A stretch of 64,000 nt of DNA, taken from assembly GCA_963930655.1 (NCBI GenBank), contig OZ005609.1, positions 15,449,001-15,513,000 on the forward strand, written 5' to 3'. The stretch is from Myrica gale (taxonomy: Eukaryota; Streptophyta; Magnoliopsida; Fagales; Myricaceae). Position numbers and translations under genes: made by a program. Positions 1 through 9,443 of this stretch are shown here, piece by piece. Each line of letters begins with the position of its first letter. The first letter of the stretch is position 1. Under the pieces are notes generated by a model. It had not been told where the DNA came from. It did no database searches and was given only the letters and a program-made list of their open reading frames with translations.

Positions 1-94
1 AAAATCATTGAACAAACATCAACCAACATTCAAAGCATGATCAATGCAATCAACCAATATTAATTAAGAGATAAACACAAATATATTCAAAAAT
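1..94. other. Non-coding sequence 3' of Copia A pol
   Basis: AT-rich sequence lying downstream of the Copia A polyprotein stop when read on the minus strand. No LTR end is visible, so the 3' LTR of Copia A must lie left of the window. I see nothing else in it. Confidence 0.5.
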
Positions 95-268
95 TCATTC
101 CAATGGAAAACTCATTCCTATCTCTTGGCGAATAAAACAGAATCTATCCTCATTAAGGAGTTTTGTGAAAATGTCCGCCAATTGAAGGTCGATATTTACG
201 AATTCAAGAACAATATCCCCTTTTTGAGCATGATCTCTAATAAAATGATGTTTTATCTCAATGTGTTT
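95..268 (-). pseudogene. Copia A pol, 3' end (RNase H C-terminus), split off
   Basis: Minus-strand codons read TKHIEIKHHFIRDHAQKGD, the conserved C-terminal block of Copia RNase H, followed by QLADIFTK and a stop near 95. This is the direct continuation of the SRTKH sequence that ends at 3328-3340. The 3.06 kb between them is an inserted solo LTR. The last Copia bases (264-268, TGTTT) are repeated at 3328-3332 as the target-site duplication. The continuity shows that both parts were one gene. Confidence 0.85.
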
Positions 269-769
269 TGTCACGCCCCGAACGCTAGCCCGAAGGGGGT
301 TAATGACAGCCGCGAACATCCACTCAATGAATGTTCTAGCGTTTTCTCTTAATCATGCAGCGGATTTTTTTTTATATACAAATACATAAACACCTACAAC
401 TGAGAGAGATGGGCCAAAGAGATTTACGTAAACTACAACTTACACAATTGACTACGACGACAATAGTGAAAGCATCCGAATTACATGTCATGTCTGCATG
501 GCTGAAGTACAGACCTACTCATAACATCTTGAATCCGTATATACCTTACAATTTTGTTAGCATCCTGCCGCCTCAGTGGGATATCAAGCACTCTTAGGAT
601 TCCATGTACATTCTCCAACTCTTGACCCATAGTACATTCCCAAGGCCTATGACCAACAACATCACAATCTACTACTTACTAAGTCAGGAAATCCTCAGGA
701 CTCCTGCCACCCGGCAAACCTGGAATGATACATTTTGAAATCGTGAGTCAAAAGACTCAGTAAGGAAAG

Positions 770-1080
770 AACTTGTAAACGTGATCTTGTAAAACATGAA
801 CTTAAATCGTGTACTTGTACTTATAGCTTGAACTTGTAACTTGAAATTTGAACTTGAATTCATAAGCACTAGTAGCATAGCTTGAAAACATAACTTAAAA
901 TCATAACTTGAATTCATGACTTGAAATCGTAAGCATGCACTTGAACTCATAAACTTAAGCATGCACTTAAACTTGAAATCATTATGAATTTGAAACCATA
1001 ATGAACTTAAGATCGTAAGCATGCACTTGAACTTGAAATCATAGTCCTGTAAACATAATGCGATGCATGCCTGATCATGA
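770..1080. repeat. Degenerate minisatellite in Gypsy LTR
   Basis: Roughly 20-bp units built on ACTTGAAATCRTAAGCATGC recur with variation through this stretch. They lie inside the solo LTR. The array is irregular, and no coding sense is apparent. Confidence 0.6.
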
Positions 1081-1199
1081 ATCGTGATGCATGTATATGC
1101 CTCATGTTGCATATGCACATGCACTTACTTTTGAAAACATCATTGGTACTTATAAAGCTCTTGCTTTGGAAAATCTTATGGGCTACTTGAGCTCCATTT

Positions 1200-1480
1200 A
1201 CCCCTGGCATCAGGGTTGTGCGTTCCCGTTGGAACTGTCCCCTATTTCCCTTGGGGACCTTACATATGGTCGAGCTAGCACACCTTCTCTCATTCGTCCT
1301 TCAGTGGCTAGACACGACTCTTGGAGGTTCACACCTTCTTGCAAGCATCCTTCAGTGTGATTGCACATACCTCCCGGACTACCCATCCTTCTTGCAAGCA
1401 TCCTTCGGTATGGGTGTCCTAGGTGACATCCACCCTTCTCGTAAACGTCCTTCGGTGTGGATGCACCTTCTTGACTTGGT
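1200..1480. repeat. Tandem CACCTTCTTG...TCCTTCGGTGTGG repeats in Gypsy LTR
   Basis: About four imperfect copies of a 40-60 bp unit with the core CCTTCTTGCAAGCATCCTTC. The equivalent region of the other Gypsy LTR (about 13080-13340) has the same arrangement with CTCGATCAACGTCCCTCGG cores, so the repeats are an ancestral part of this LTR type. Short ORFs across it are low-complexity artefacts. Confidence 0.7.
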
Positions 1481-2851
1481 ACGGTACCGACCGACTTGGG
1501 TTCGTTAATAACTTGTCATAAAACTTGTCATAAGGTAGCATAAAAATGGTACTTTCATTTGCATAAAAATGTCTCATTTCTCATGAGGAAAATGAATGCA
1601 AATGATCATGATGCATTCATGTCAAGCTTGGTAATTTCATGCTTGATATATCATACTTGATATGCTTATTCATAAACATTCTTCATGCAGTGTATCATTC
1701 CAGTTTTGTAAAGATTTTCACTTACCTTCGCTTGCTTGAGCATCGAACGTCTCGTTACCTACAATGAATCGTACTATTGTTATTCATAGGTTTACTAAAC
1801 GTATAGAGTAATCAATACATTACAATCATCCAAGGTATGACTTAAATCTTTCCATGTCCTAGGCCTTCAATCTAGGATCCACTCAATATCAAGAGATAAC
1901 TACAAATGCATCAAAACACACTCTCTATTCCAGCTCTGAAATCTGCTTATGTAAATTCCAGCAACAACAGTAATCTTTTAACGTTCCAACTTCCAACAAC
2001 CAAAACTCTAATCTCTTCATGACACAACCAACATCCAAGGCTAATTTAACATCTCATAACATCAACCATTATTTCACATTCCTCCCACTTTTACAACTCC
2101 AACTCAAAATTTATAACAAAACTGTGATTCCATCTTCATCAAGCTATACTATTGCATTTTCCCATGTCTTTTGGGCTTTTTATCAAACACGAAGGGTGTA
2201 TCATTTGTTCTCTTGAACATCTTTCAGATCTGACCATATATCAAACACTTAGGGCTTGGTGGTTCTCAACAAGACTCATATGCATACAACCTAATACATC
2301 AACCAATAGATTCGGCCATACATGCTCAAAATAGATCTCAGCCCTCTTTTAGGCTTTTCATCAAACACCTAGGGTGCATATTCGTTTCTCTTGTATATAA
2401 ATTCCCAGATCTAACCACATTCTCCATGGTTTTGTGCACAATCCTTACAACTTTCTAAAGCTCATTAGATCTACATTTTCCTCAAAGAAAACACATGAAT
2501 CTCAAAGAGAAAATCTAACAACACAACCAACAACCATTCAAAAGAAAAAGAGAACATAGGTGAAAATGGGTATGGCTTGGCCGGCCATAACCACTCACCT
2601 CCTTCTCTCTCTCTCTTTCTTTCTCTTCTTCCTTTCTTCTTCTTCTTTTCTCCTTCTTCTTTCTTTCTTCTCTTCTTCGGTGGGAGCTAGGGCAAATGAC
2701 TTTTTGATTTGGGGGGGGGCTGCTTATACGTAAAGGGGCTTGGGGGAAGGGAAAAGGCAAAACTACCCTTCCCCCCTTTCTTTTCCCTTTTTCACATGAA
2801 TTCCACCTCACATATTTCAATCCGATAAAATTTCGGATTGTAGTTATATGT

Positions 2852-3223
2852 GTCGACACCATCACTTAAGGTGTCGACACTATCAACACTTTTAGTTAGA
2901 TGTGTCGACACCCTCACTCAAGGTGTCGACACTTCCAACACCGTCAAAATTCACTGGAGTTCCGAAAAAAAAAAGCAAACTTTCGGGTTTTAGTTGGATG
3001 TGTCGACACCATCACTCAAGGTGTCGACACTTCCAACACTTAGTCAAAAATCACTCTAGTTTCGGAAAAATATAAACATTCGGGTATCGGTCTAATGTGT
3101 CGACACTATGACCCAAGGTGTCGACACTTACAACACTTAGTCAAAATTCACTTTGGGCTCCAGAAAAAGGTAAACTTTCGGGTGTTAGTTTAATGTGTCG
3201 ACACTATGCTCCAATGTGTCGAC
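2852..3223. repeat. Phased GTCGAC palindrome pairs (Gypsy LTR U3)
   Basis: Ten GTGTCGACAC-type palindromes lie in five pairs. GTCGAC cores begin at 2852/2873, 2904/2925, 3002/3023, 3099/3120 and 3197/3218, so every pair is spaced exactly 21 bp. Pairs repeat every 97-98 bp apart from one 52-bp step. The unit between pairs contains TTCGGGTGTTAGTT and CAACACTTAGTCAAAA, which also occur in the Copia LTR arrays. Confidence 0.95.
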
Positions 3224-3327
3224 ACTTACCTCAAAAATCACAAATTTAATCATACATACATTTGCACTAATACATACTTAAGAGGTCATAAGCAATAACT
3301 TGACAGACCTAAAATCGGGGTCTCACA

Positions 3328-6227
3328 TGTTTAGTCCTAGAGTGCTGAATAGGATTTTTAGTGAGATTTATAGCACTAGTGTTGTCACATTTTATTGGGA
3401 TGAGAGAATAATGAAGATTAAAATCTTCCAATTGTTGTTTCATCCACAATATTTGTGCACAACAATTACCAATGGCAATATACTCGGCTTCCGTAGTTGA
3501 TAAAGCTACGGAATTTTGTTTCTTACAACACCAAGAGACTAGTGAGGGTCCAAGAAATTGGCACGCACCACTAGTACTCTTTCTATCAATTTTACAACCG
3601 GCATAATCTGCATCCGAGTATCCTTGCAAATTAAACTCAACACTCTTAGGATAAAACAAGCCAAGATTTTGAGTGCCAACAAGATATCTGAAAATACTTT
3701 TGACAGCTAGTAAATGAGATTCTTTTGGACATGATTGATATCTAGCACACATGCAAACACTAAACATTATTATATCGGGTCTACTAGCAGTAAGATAGAG
3801 TAAAGAGCCAATCATACCTCGATATTTTGTTTGGTCCACATCCTTACCTTTCTCATCTTTTTCCAATTTTGTGGATGGACTCATGGGTGTACTTATTGGT
3901 TTTGAATTGTCCATGTTGAATCGTTTGAGGAGATCCCTTGTATATTTAGCTTGATTAATGAAGATCCCTTCATTGCTTTGCTTGATTTGAAGTCCGAGAA
4001 AATAGTTTAGTTCTCCCATGAGGCTCATTTTGAACTCACCTTGCATCACTTGAGCAAATTCTTGACACAAGGATTCGTTAGTAGATCCAAAAATAATATC
4101 ATCAACATAAATTTGGACTATCAACAATTCATTCTCTTTTCTTTTGTGAAGAGAGTTGCATCAATTTTACCTCGTACAAAGCCATTTTCAATTAGAAAGG
4201 AACTAAGACGTTCATACCATGCTCGAGGTGCTTGTTTTAATCCATAAAGTGCTTTTGTGAGCTTATACACATGATTTGAGAGATTTTCATCTTCAAATCC
4301 TGGTGGTTGTTCAACATAAACTTCCTCAGTAAGGAATCCATTTAAAAATGCATTTTTCACATCCATTTGAAATAATTTGAAATCTTTATAGCAAGCGAAA
4401 GCGAGTAACATGTGAATGGATTCTAAACGAGCAACAGGAGCAAAGGTTTCATCAAAATCAATTCCTTCTTCTTGATTGTAACCTTGGGCTACTAATCTTG
4501 CTTTGTTCCTTACCACCACCCCGGATTCATCCATTTTGTTTCTAAAAACCCATTTTGTACCAATAACTGGATAATCTTTGGGTCTAGGAACTAGATGTCA
4601 TACTTGGTTTTTATCAAATTGTTTTAGTTCATCTTCCATAGAATGGATCCAACTTTCATCATCTTTAGCCTCAGAAAAATTCTTAGGCTCAAGTTGAGAA
4701 AGTAAAGCAAGATTATTGGCTTGAAGAAATGAAGATCTAGTTCTTACCCCTTTTTCAACATTACCAATGATTTGTTGAGGAGGATGACTCTTGATGTATT
4801 TCCACGACTTTGGCAAGTCATTGTTATCGTGATGAGATTCCTCTTGAATCTTTTGGGGTTCTTCCTTTTTCACAATTGATTCTTCTTTGTCCATGTTGAT
4901 AGTGAGTTGATCGACTTCTTTGGTGAGATCTATAACATCCTCGTCATCATTCCTCATAAGATTGTTAGATTCATCAGAAACAACATGAACAGATTCTTCA
5001 ACAACTAGAGTACCTTTATTGAATACACGATATGCTTTACTAGAAGTTGAGTAGCCAAGAAATATATCTTCGTCGGCTTTTGCATCAAACTTACCCAAAT
5101 TGTCCTTGTTGTTGTTTAGGACAAAGCATTTACATCCAAATACATGAAAGTATCCAATGTTGGGTTTTCTATCATTCCATAGCTCAAAAGGTGTTTTCTT
5201 GAGGATTGGTCTAATCATGCATCGGTTCATAACATAGCAATTTGTGTTAACTGCTTCAGCCCAGAAGTAGTCAGACAAGTTTTTTTCACAAAGCATGGTT
5301 CTAGCCATCTCTTCAAGGAGTTCTAGGAGCCGAGAAGTTATGGTTAATACCATTTTCATCACAGAATTTTTCAAAGGAGGAATTTTCAAATTCTCTTCCA
5401 TGATCACTCCTTATGCTAGAAATAGCAAAACCTTTTTCATTTTGGATTTTCTTGCTAAGTTTTTCAAATGCATGAAATGTCTCATCCTTATGAGCCAAGA
5501 ATATAACCCATGTAAATCTACTAAAGTCATCAACAACAACAAAGCCAAAACGTTTGCCACCCAAACTCAAGGTTCGGGTTGGACCAAATAAGTACATGTG
5601 TAAAAGTTGAAGTGGTCTAGTAGTGGACACAATGTTTTTGGGTTTAAAGGAGGTTTTGGTTTGTTTGCCCTTTTGACATGCTGCACAAATCTTATCTTTT
5701 TCAAAAGAAAGGTTAGGCAAACCAGAAACAAGATCCTTTTTGACAAGTTTTGAAATCAAGTTCATGCTTGCATGAGCAAGCCTTCTATGCCACAACCAAC
5801 TATCTTTGTCATTTAGAGCTGAAAGACATTTTATGTTTTCTGAAGAGATGCTCTCTAAATGAACAATATACACATTTTCAAATCTGTGTCCGACAAACAA
5901 GACTTTCTTGTTTTCAATGTTTTCGACAAGACACATATATGATTCAAAAATGACTCGGTTTCCCTTGTCACACAATTGACTAATACTAAGAAGGTTATGC
6001 TTTAAACCTTCGACAAGGAGAACATTATCAATTGAGGAATTGGGATACTTACCAATGCTTCCAACTCCGAGTATTTTACCTTTTCCATTGTCACCAAAAG
6101 TGACTGATCCTTTGTTTTTAGGATGAAAGGAATTGAACCATCTTTTCTCTCCGGTCATGTGCTTGGAGCATCCACTATCAAGAATCCAATGGTCCTTGAC
6201 ATCTTCGGACTTCAAGCACACCTGCAT
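3328..6227 (-). pseudogene. Copia A pol (protease, integrase, RT, RNase H), broken
   Basis: Reading from 6227 downward, the aspartic protease has WILDSGCSKHM. The GAG-pre-integrase block (HRRLAHASMN, CAACQKGK) and the integrase core (VVVDDFSRFTW, RSDHGREFEN) follow. Reverse transcriptase has [31 protein letters not shown] and YVDDIIFGS, and RNase H has SDADYAGCKIDRKSTSG, STTEAEY and CDNTSAINL. Lesions are a frameshift near 5310-5320 inside integrase, a TGA in the linker near 4595-4600, and a frameshift just before YVDD near 4125. The remaining RNase H codons lie at 95-268 beyond the solo LTR. Pol starts in the same frame as gag, separated only by TAA (6234-6236) and two codons. Dead copy; high confidence. 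Confidence 0.9.
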
Positions 6228-6233
6228 AACGAA

Positions 6234-7880
6234 TTAATTCTTGATCTTTGTTACCCAAATCTTTTTGGGTCCATTAGTATTAGAACTGATTTCTTTCATC
6301 TTGTCCTTACGGACCCACGTAAATTTAATCCCACAAGAAGATTTCTTTCTAGTTTGGCAGACATGTGATATGTGACCAGATTTACCACAAAAGTTGCATA
6401 ACATAAATGATGGAGATGATTTTGTGATCATGTAAGAGTAAGATTTTTGATCTTTAAAAGAATCATATCCAATACCACTTTTATTGAAGCAACACCTTTG
6501 AGACCCAAGAAGAATGTCAAGGTTTTTCTTTCCTTGAGTAAACCTTGCAAGATCTTTTGTGAGAGAGTCAACCTTCATTTTCAAAGCTTCATTTTCAACA
6601 ATCAAGGTATTTGACTCTCTTTGTAAAGGTTTTTCATTTTCTTGAGTAGTTCTTGCGAGATCATCTCTAAAAGATATAACTTGATTTTTCAAAATATCGT
6701 TCTCTTTAGCAATACTTTCAAAATTCTTTTTAAGAGAACTATATTTTGAAACCATTCTTTTAAATTCAATATATTGCTCATCAAAGGCATCTTGCAGTTC
6801 ATCAAGTGTAAAGGAATAAAGTAAATCTTGTACCTCATCTTCATCTCCCTTTGCCATGAGGCACAAGTTTGCAGCTTCTTCATCACTTTCGCTGCTGCTT
6901 TCATCAGATTCTCCCCATGCAGCCAAGAATGCTTTCTTCTTGCTTTTGAAGTCTCTTGACTTCTTGTGTGTCTCGAGATTGGGGCAATCCGACTTTATAT
7001 GCCCGGGCTTCTTGCATCCAAAGCAGATAATCTCATTCTTCTTACTGCTATCACCCTTGAAGTGTGTTTTCTTTGAGAATCTTTCATCCCCTTGTTTCTT
7101 GCGGAAGAACTTCTTGAACTTCTTGGTGAATAGGGCAAATTCTTCATCATCATCCTCAGAGGATTCATCTTCACTGGAGCATGTTGCTTTTAATGCTATG
7201 CCCCTTTTTCTTCTACCTTCGTCCTCATCCTCCTTTACTTGGTTCATCTCATGTGTCATGAGAGATCCCATGAGTTCGTCAAGTGAGAGCTTTGTCAAAT
7301 CCTTAGCTTCTTGAATTGCTGTCACTTTAGGCTCCCAAGTCTTAGGAAGGCACTTGAGGATCCTTCTCATCATTTCAACATTAGTATACTCTTTACCGAG
7401 AGATTTTAATCCATTTATAATATCAGTAAAACGAGTAAACATAGAAGAAATAGATTCATCAGATTTCATCTTGAACAGCTCATAATTATGCACAAGCATA
7501 CTAATCTTGTTTTCTTTAACTTGATTAGTACCTTCATGGGGTACTTCTAGCTTATCCCAAATCTCTTTCGCGGTATCGCATCCGGAAATTCGATTGAACT
7601 CATTTGCATCGAGTGCACAGTATAGCACATTCATGACTTTAGAATTCAAGGACATAAGTTTAAGATCGGCATCATCCCAATTTTTTTCGTCCTTCAGCTT
7701 ACCCTCCTTGTCTCTAGGAAATCTAGGACCGCTGGAGATAACTCTACACAGTTCATAGTCTACGGCTTGGATGTAAATTCTCATCCTTGCCTTCCAATAG
7801 TTATAAGCATTTCCATTGAACAAGGGAGGTTGATTCGTCGACTGCCCTTCAGCCAAAGAGGTGCCAACTGTGGTTGTCAT
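6234..7880 (-). CDS. Copia A gag polyprotein (548 aa, open)
   Basis: Nucleocapsid/capsid protein of a SIRE-like Copia element. It begins MTTTVGTSLAEG. A UBN2-type capsid domain (PPLFNGNAYNYWKARM, then LTKLSLDELMGSLMTHE) occupies about residues 18-215. Basic and acidic tracts follow, then a CCHC knuckle (CFGCKKPGHIKSDC, about residue 287), a heptad-rich coiled-coil stretch, and a second CCHC (CNFCGKSGHISHVC, about residue 498). The ORF is intact although the downstream pol is broken. It ends with TAA directly in frame with pol, either a natural readthrough point or a nonsense mutation. The primer-binding site lies 20 bp upstream of its ATG. Confidence 0.88.
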   Translation of the reverse strand: MTTTVGTSLAEGQSTNQPPLFNGNAYNYWKARMRIYIQAVDYELCRVISSGPRFPRDKEGKLKDEKNWDDADLKLMSLNSKVMNVLYCALDANEFNRISGCDTAKEIWDKLEVPHEGTNQVKENKISMLVHNYELFKMKSDESISSMFTRFTDIINGLKSLGKEYTNVEMMRRILKCLPKTWEPKVTAIQEAKDLTKLSLDELMGSLMTHEMNQVKEDEDEGRRKRGIALKATCSSEDESSEDDDEEFALFTKKFKKFFRKKQGDERFSKKTHFKGDSSKKNEIICFGCKKPGHIKSDCPNLETHKKSRDFKSKKKAFLAAWGESDESSSESDEEAANLCLMAKGDEDEVQDLLYSFTLDELQDAFDEQYIEFKRMVSKYSSLKKNFESIAKENDILKNQVISFRDDLARTTQENEKPLQRESNTLIVENEALKMKVDSLTKDLARFTQGKKNLDILLGSQRCCFNKSGIGYDSFKDQKSYSYMITKSSPSFMLCNFCGKSGHISHVCQTRKKSSCGIKFTWVRKDKMKEISSNTNGPKKIWVTKIKN

Positions 7881-7900
7881 TCTAATGAGCTAGTAACCTC

Positions 7901-7913
7901 AGCTCTGATACCA
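7901..7913 (-). promoter_or_regulatory. Primer-binding site of Copia A
   Basis: The minus strand reads TGGTATCAGAGCT, complementary to the 3' end of initiator methionine tRNA as is usual for plant Copia elements. It lies two bases inside the 3' boundary of the 5' LTR and fixes both the LTR end and the element's orientation. Confidence 0.9.
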
Positions 7914-8589
7914 ATTGTGAGTGCAAAAACAACCCAAGAGGGGGGGGTGAATTGGGTTTTTCAAAAACTTTTGAATCCTTTTGAAAACAAACCCAAAATA
8001 GCTCAGATCTAATTCTAGGTAAACAAGCAATATAAGCAAGAAATAAAGAGGAAAGTGAAGAAGATGACACCAGTATTTTTAGGTGGTTCGGCCAACTCTT
8101 GCCTACGTCCACCCCCAAGGCTATTGACTTCCTTGGGCTTCCTCCACTATTCTCCAAGCGAATACACCTTAGCTTCCGGTGTGCTAAGGAACTGTTACAA
8201 AGCGTTTTCCGAGCTTACGCTTCAACTCGTTTCACAAATCCCAAAACCTAGGGATTTCTTCTACCTCTCACAAGTAGGATACAGTGTTCACTCAACACTT
8301 GAAAGGTTTACAGAGATTGGGTACAATGATTGAAGGCTCTCTAAGCCAGATATACAAATGGGTAGCTCAGGAAATGAAACGGCTTTCTAAGTCAGATCTA
8401 CAAGTACAAGAACCTGATGTGTGCCAAGAGAATGAAATCTTCAAGGAAGGCTTCTGGATTTACAAGATGGATCACGAGATTTCAAGGTCGGAAGAACTTC
8501 TCTTCTTCTTCTTTGAGCTTTCTCTCTCAAGAAATTAGGGCAAGGATGCTTTTCCTGTGAAGCTCTCACTTCCTCTTTCAAACTTCTTC

Positions 8590-8597
8590 TATTTATA
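8590..8597 (-). promoter_or_regulatory. TATA box of Copia A LTR
   Basis: TATAAATA on the minus strand, with the phased palindrome array immediately upstream in transcription direction. The equivalent box in Copia B is TTTAAATA (11437-11444), and in the third copy TATAAATA (27113-27120). Confidence 0.6.
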
Positions 8598-8717
8598 GTC
8601 TCTAGGGCATCAGGGGTCTTCTGGTAAAGATTTGGAGCCGTTGGAGGTCATATGAGTCCTTTGGAGACATTTTTAAGTGAGTGACTTCGCTCCAGGATCT
8701 GAGAAATCGAAGCATGT

Positions 8718-9064
8718 GTCGACACCTTCCCTGTATGTGTCGACACTTAGGAGTTTTGCCTGGAAACTCACTTTCGGGTGTATGACCAATGTGTTGACAC
8801 TTATGTCCAATGTGTCGACACTTCTCTTCAAAGAGTTGACCCTTCAAAATGCCTTGGAAACATGCCTTCAGGTGCATGTGCAATGTGTCGACACTAATTG
8901 CATATGTGTCGACACCATCAGCTTTGGCCTGTAAACCTTGCCTTCTGTTGATACTGCAATGTGTCGACACCTCTTGGTCTATGTGTCGACACCTTCATCT
9001 TCGGCTTGGAATATGCATTCTGGTGTATGACGGATGTGTCGACACCATGATGATATGTGTCGAC
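8718..9064. repeat. Phased GTCGAC palindrome pairs (Copia A LTR U3)
   Basis: GTCGAC cores (some decayed) start at 8718/8739, 8793/8814, 8887/8908, 8963/8985 and 9038/9059. Four pairs are 21 bp apart and one is 22. Pairs recur every 75-94 bp. At 8793 the core is GTTGAC, a transition that keeps the spacing. Confidence 0.95.
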
Positions 9065-9443
9065 ACCTTCAACACTTAGGCTGAAAAGTGTTTCTCCTGG
9101 CACCAACAAGCAATCCCAAAACACCTACAATGTAAAGTTTAACAAGTAAGCTTATGTAGAGTGTTCGATTATATCTAAGGCCGATTTATAACTAGAAAAC
9201 TCTTGATATCATTTTCTTAAAACGGATTTTCAAAAGTAGAATCTAAAGGTTTAAAAACACGTTGTAAAACTTTGTTATCATCAAAATCAAAGAGAATTGT
9301 TTATAAAACAACCTTGGGCTAACACAATAGTTATAGGAGGTGCTTACTAGGGTTGTCATTTAAAAGAGTCTCTAGCCTCAGCTCCGATACTAATGAGAGG
9401 ACACTAACAACCCAAGAGGGGGGGTGAATTGGGTTTTATAAAA

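Larger units (their letters stand above)
269..3327 (-). mobile_element. Solo LTR of a Ty3/Gypsy element
   Basis: It starts TGTCACGCC and ends GTCTCACA, and is flanked by the perfect 5-bp duplication TGTTT (264-268 and 3328-3332). No internal Gypsy sequence remains, so this is a 3059-bp solo LTR left by LTR-LTR recombination. Its first 1.5 kb resembles the LTR at 12409-15691, sharing the GTTAGCGACAGCCGC-type start and the CCTTCTCG/TCCTTCGGTATGG repeats. On that basis it belongs to a related Gypsy family read on the minus strand. It carries three repeat zones: 770-1080, 1200-1480 and the GTCGAC array at 2852-3223. The array lies 104-475 bp from the 5' end of the LTR, within U3. Confidence 0.9.
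1..9324 (-). mobile_element. Copia A: SIRE-like LTR retrotransposon, left end outside window
   Basis: A Ty1/Copia element on the minus strand. In transcription order it has the 5' LTR (7916-9324), a primer-binding site (7901-7913), gag (6234-7880) and pol (6227 down to about 95). The RNase H segment is interrupted by a Gypsy solo LTR at 269-3327. The large gag with two CCHC knuckles and a coiled-coil stretch, together with the 1.4-kb LTR, suggests the SIRE/Maximus lineage. Pol carries a frameshift near 5310-5320, a nonsense codon near 4597 and another frameshift near 4125, so the copy is dead. It is inserted near the gag start of Copia B, whose codons resume at 9356. The right flank CAATA (9325-9329) is the predicted target duplication, but its partner lies outside the window. 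Confidence 0.85.
7916..9324 (-). mobile_element. 5' LTR of Copia A
   Basis: 1409 bp, TG...CA termini. On the minus strand it starts TGTTAGCCCAAGG at 9324 and ends CTCACA next to the primer-binding site. A minus-strand TATAAATA lies at 8590-8597. The U3 region contains the phased GTCGAC array (8718-9064) starting about 120 bp upstream of that box. The closest relatives in the window are the LTR of Copia B (9394-12315) and the fragment at 21797-21882 plus 26670-27641. Confidence 0.88.

Noticed and set aside
2852..3223. Regular palindromic repeats resembling a CRISPR array
   Set aside because: This is plant nuclear DNA inside an LTR. The spacers are themselves repeated and no cas genes are present.
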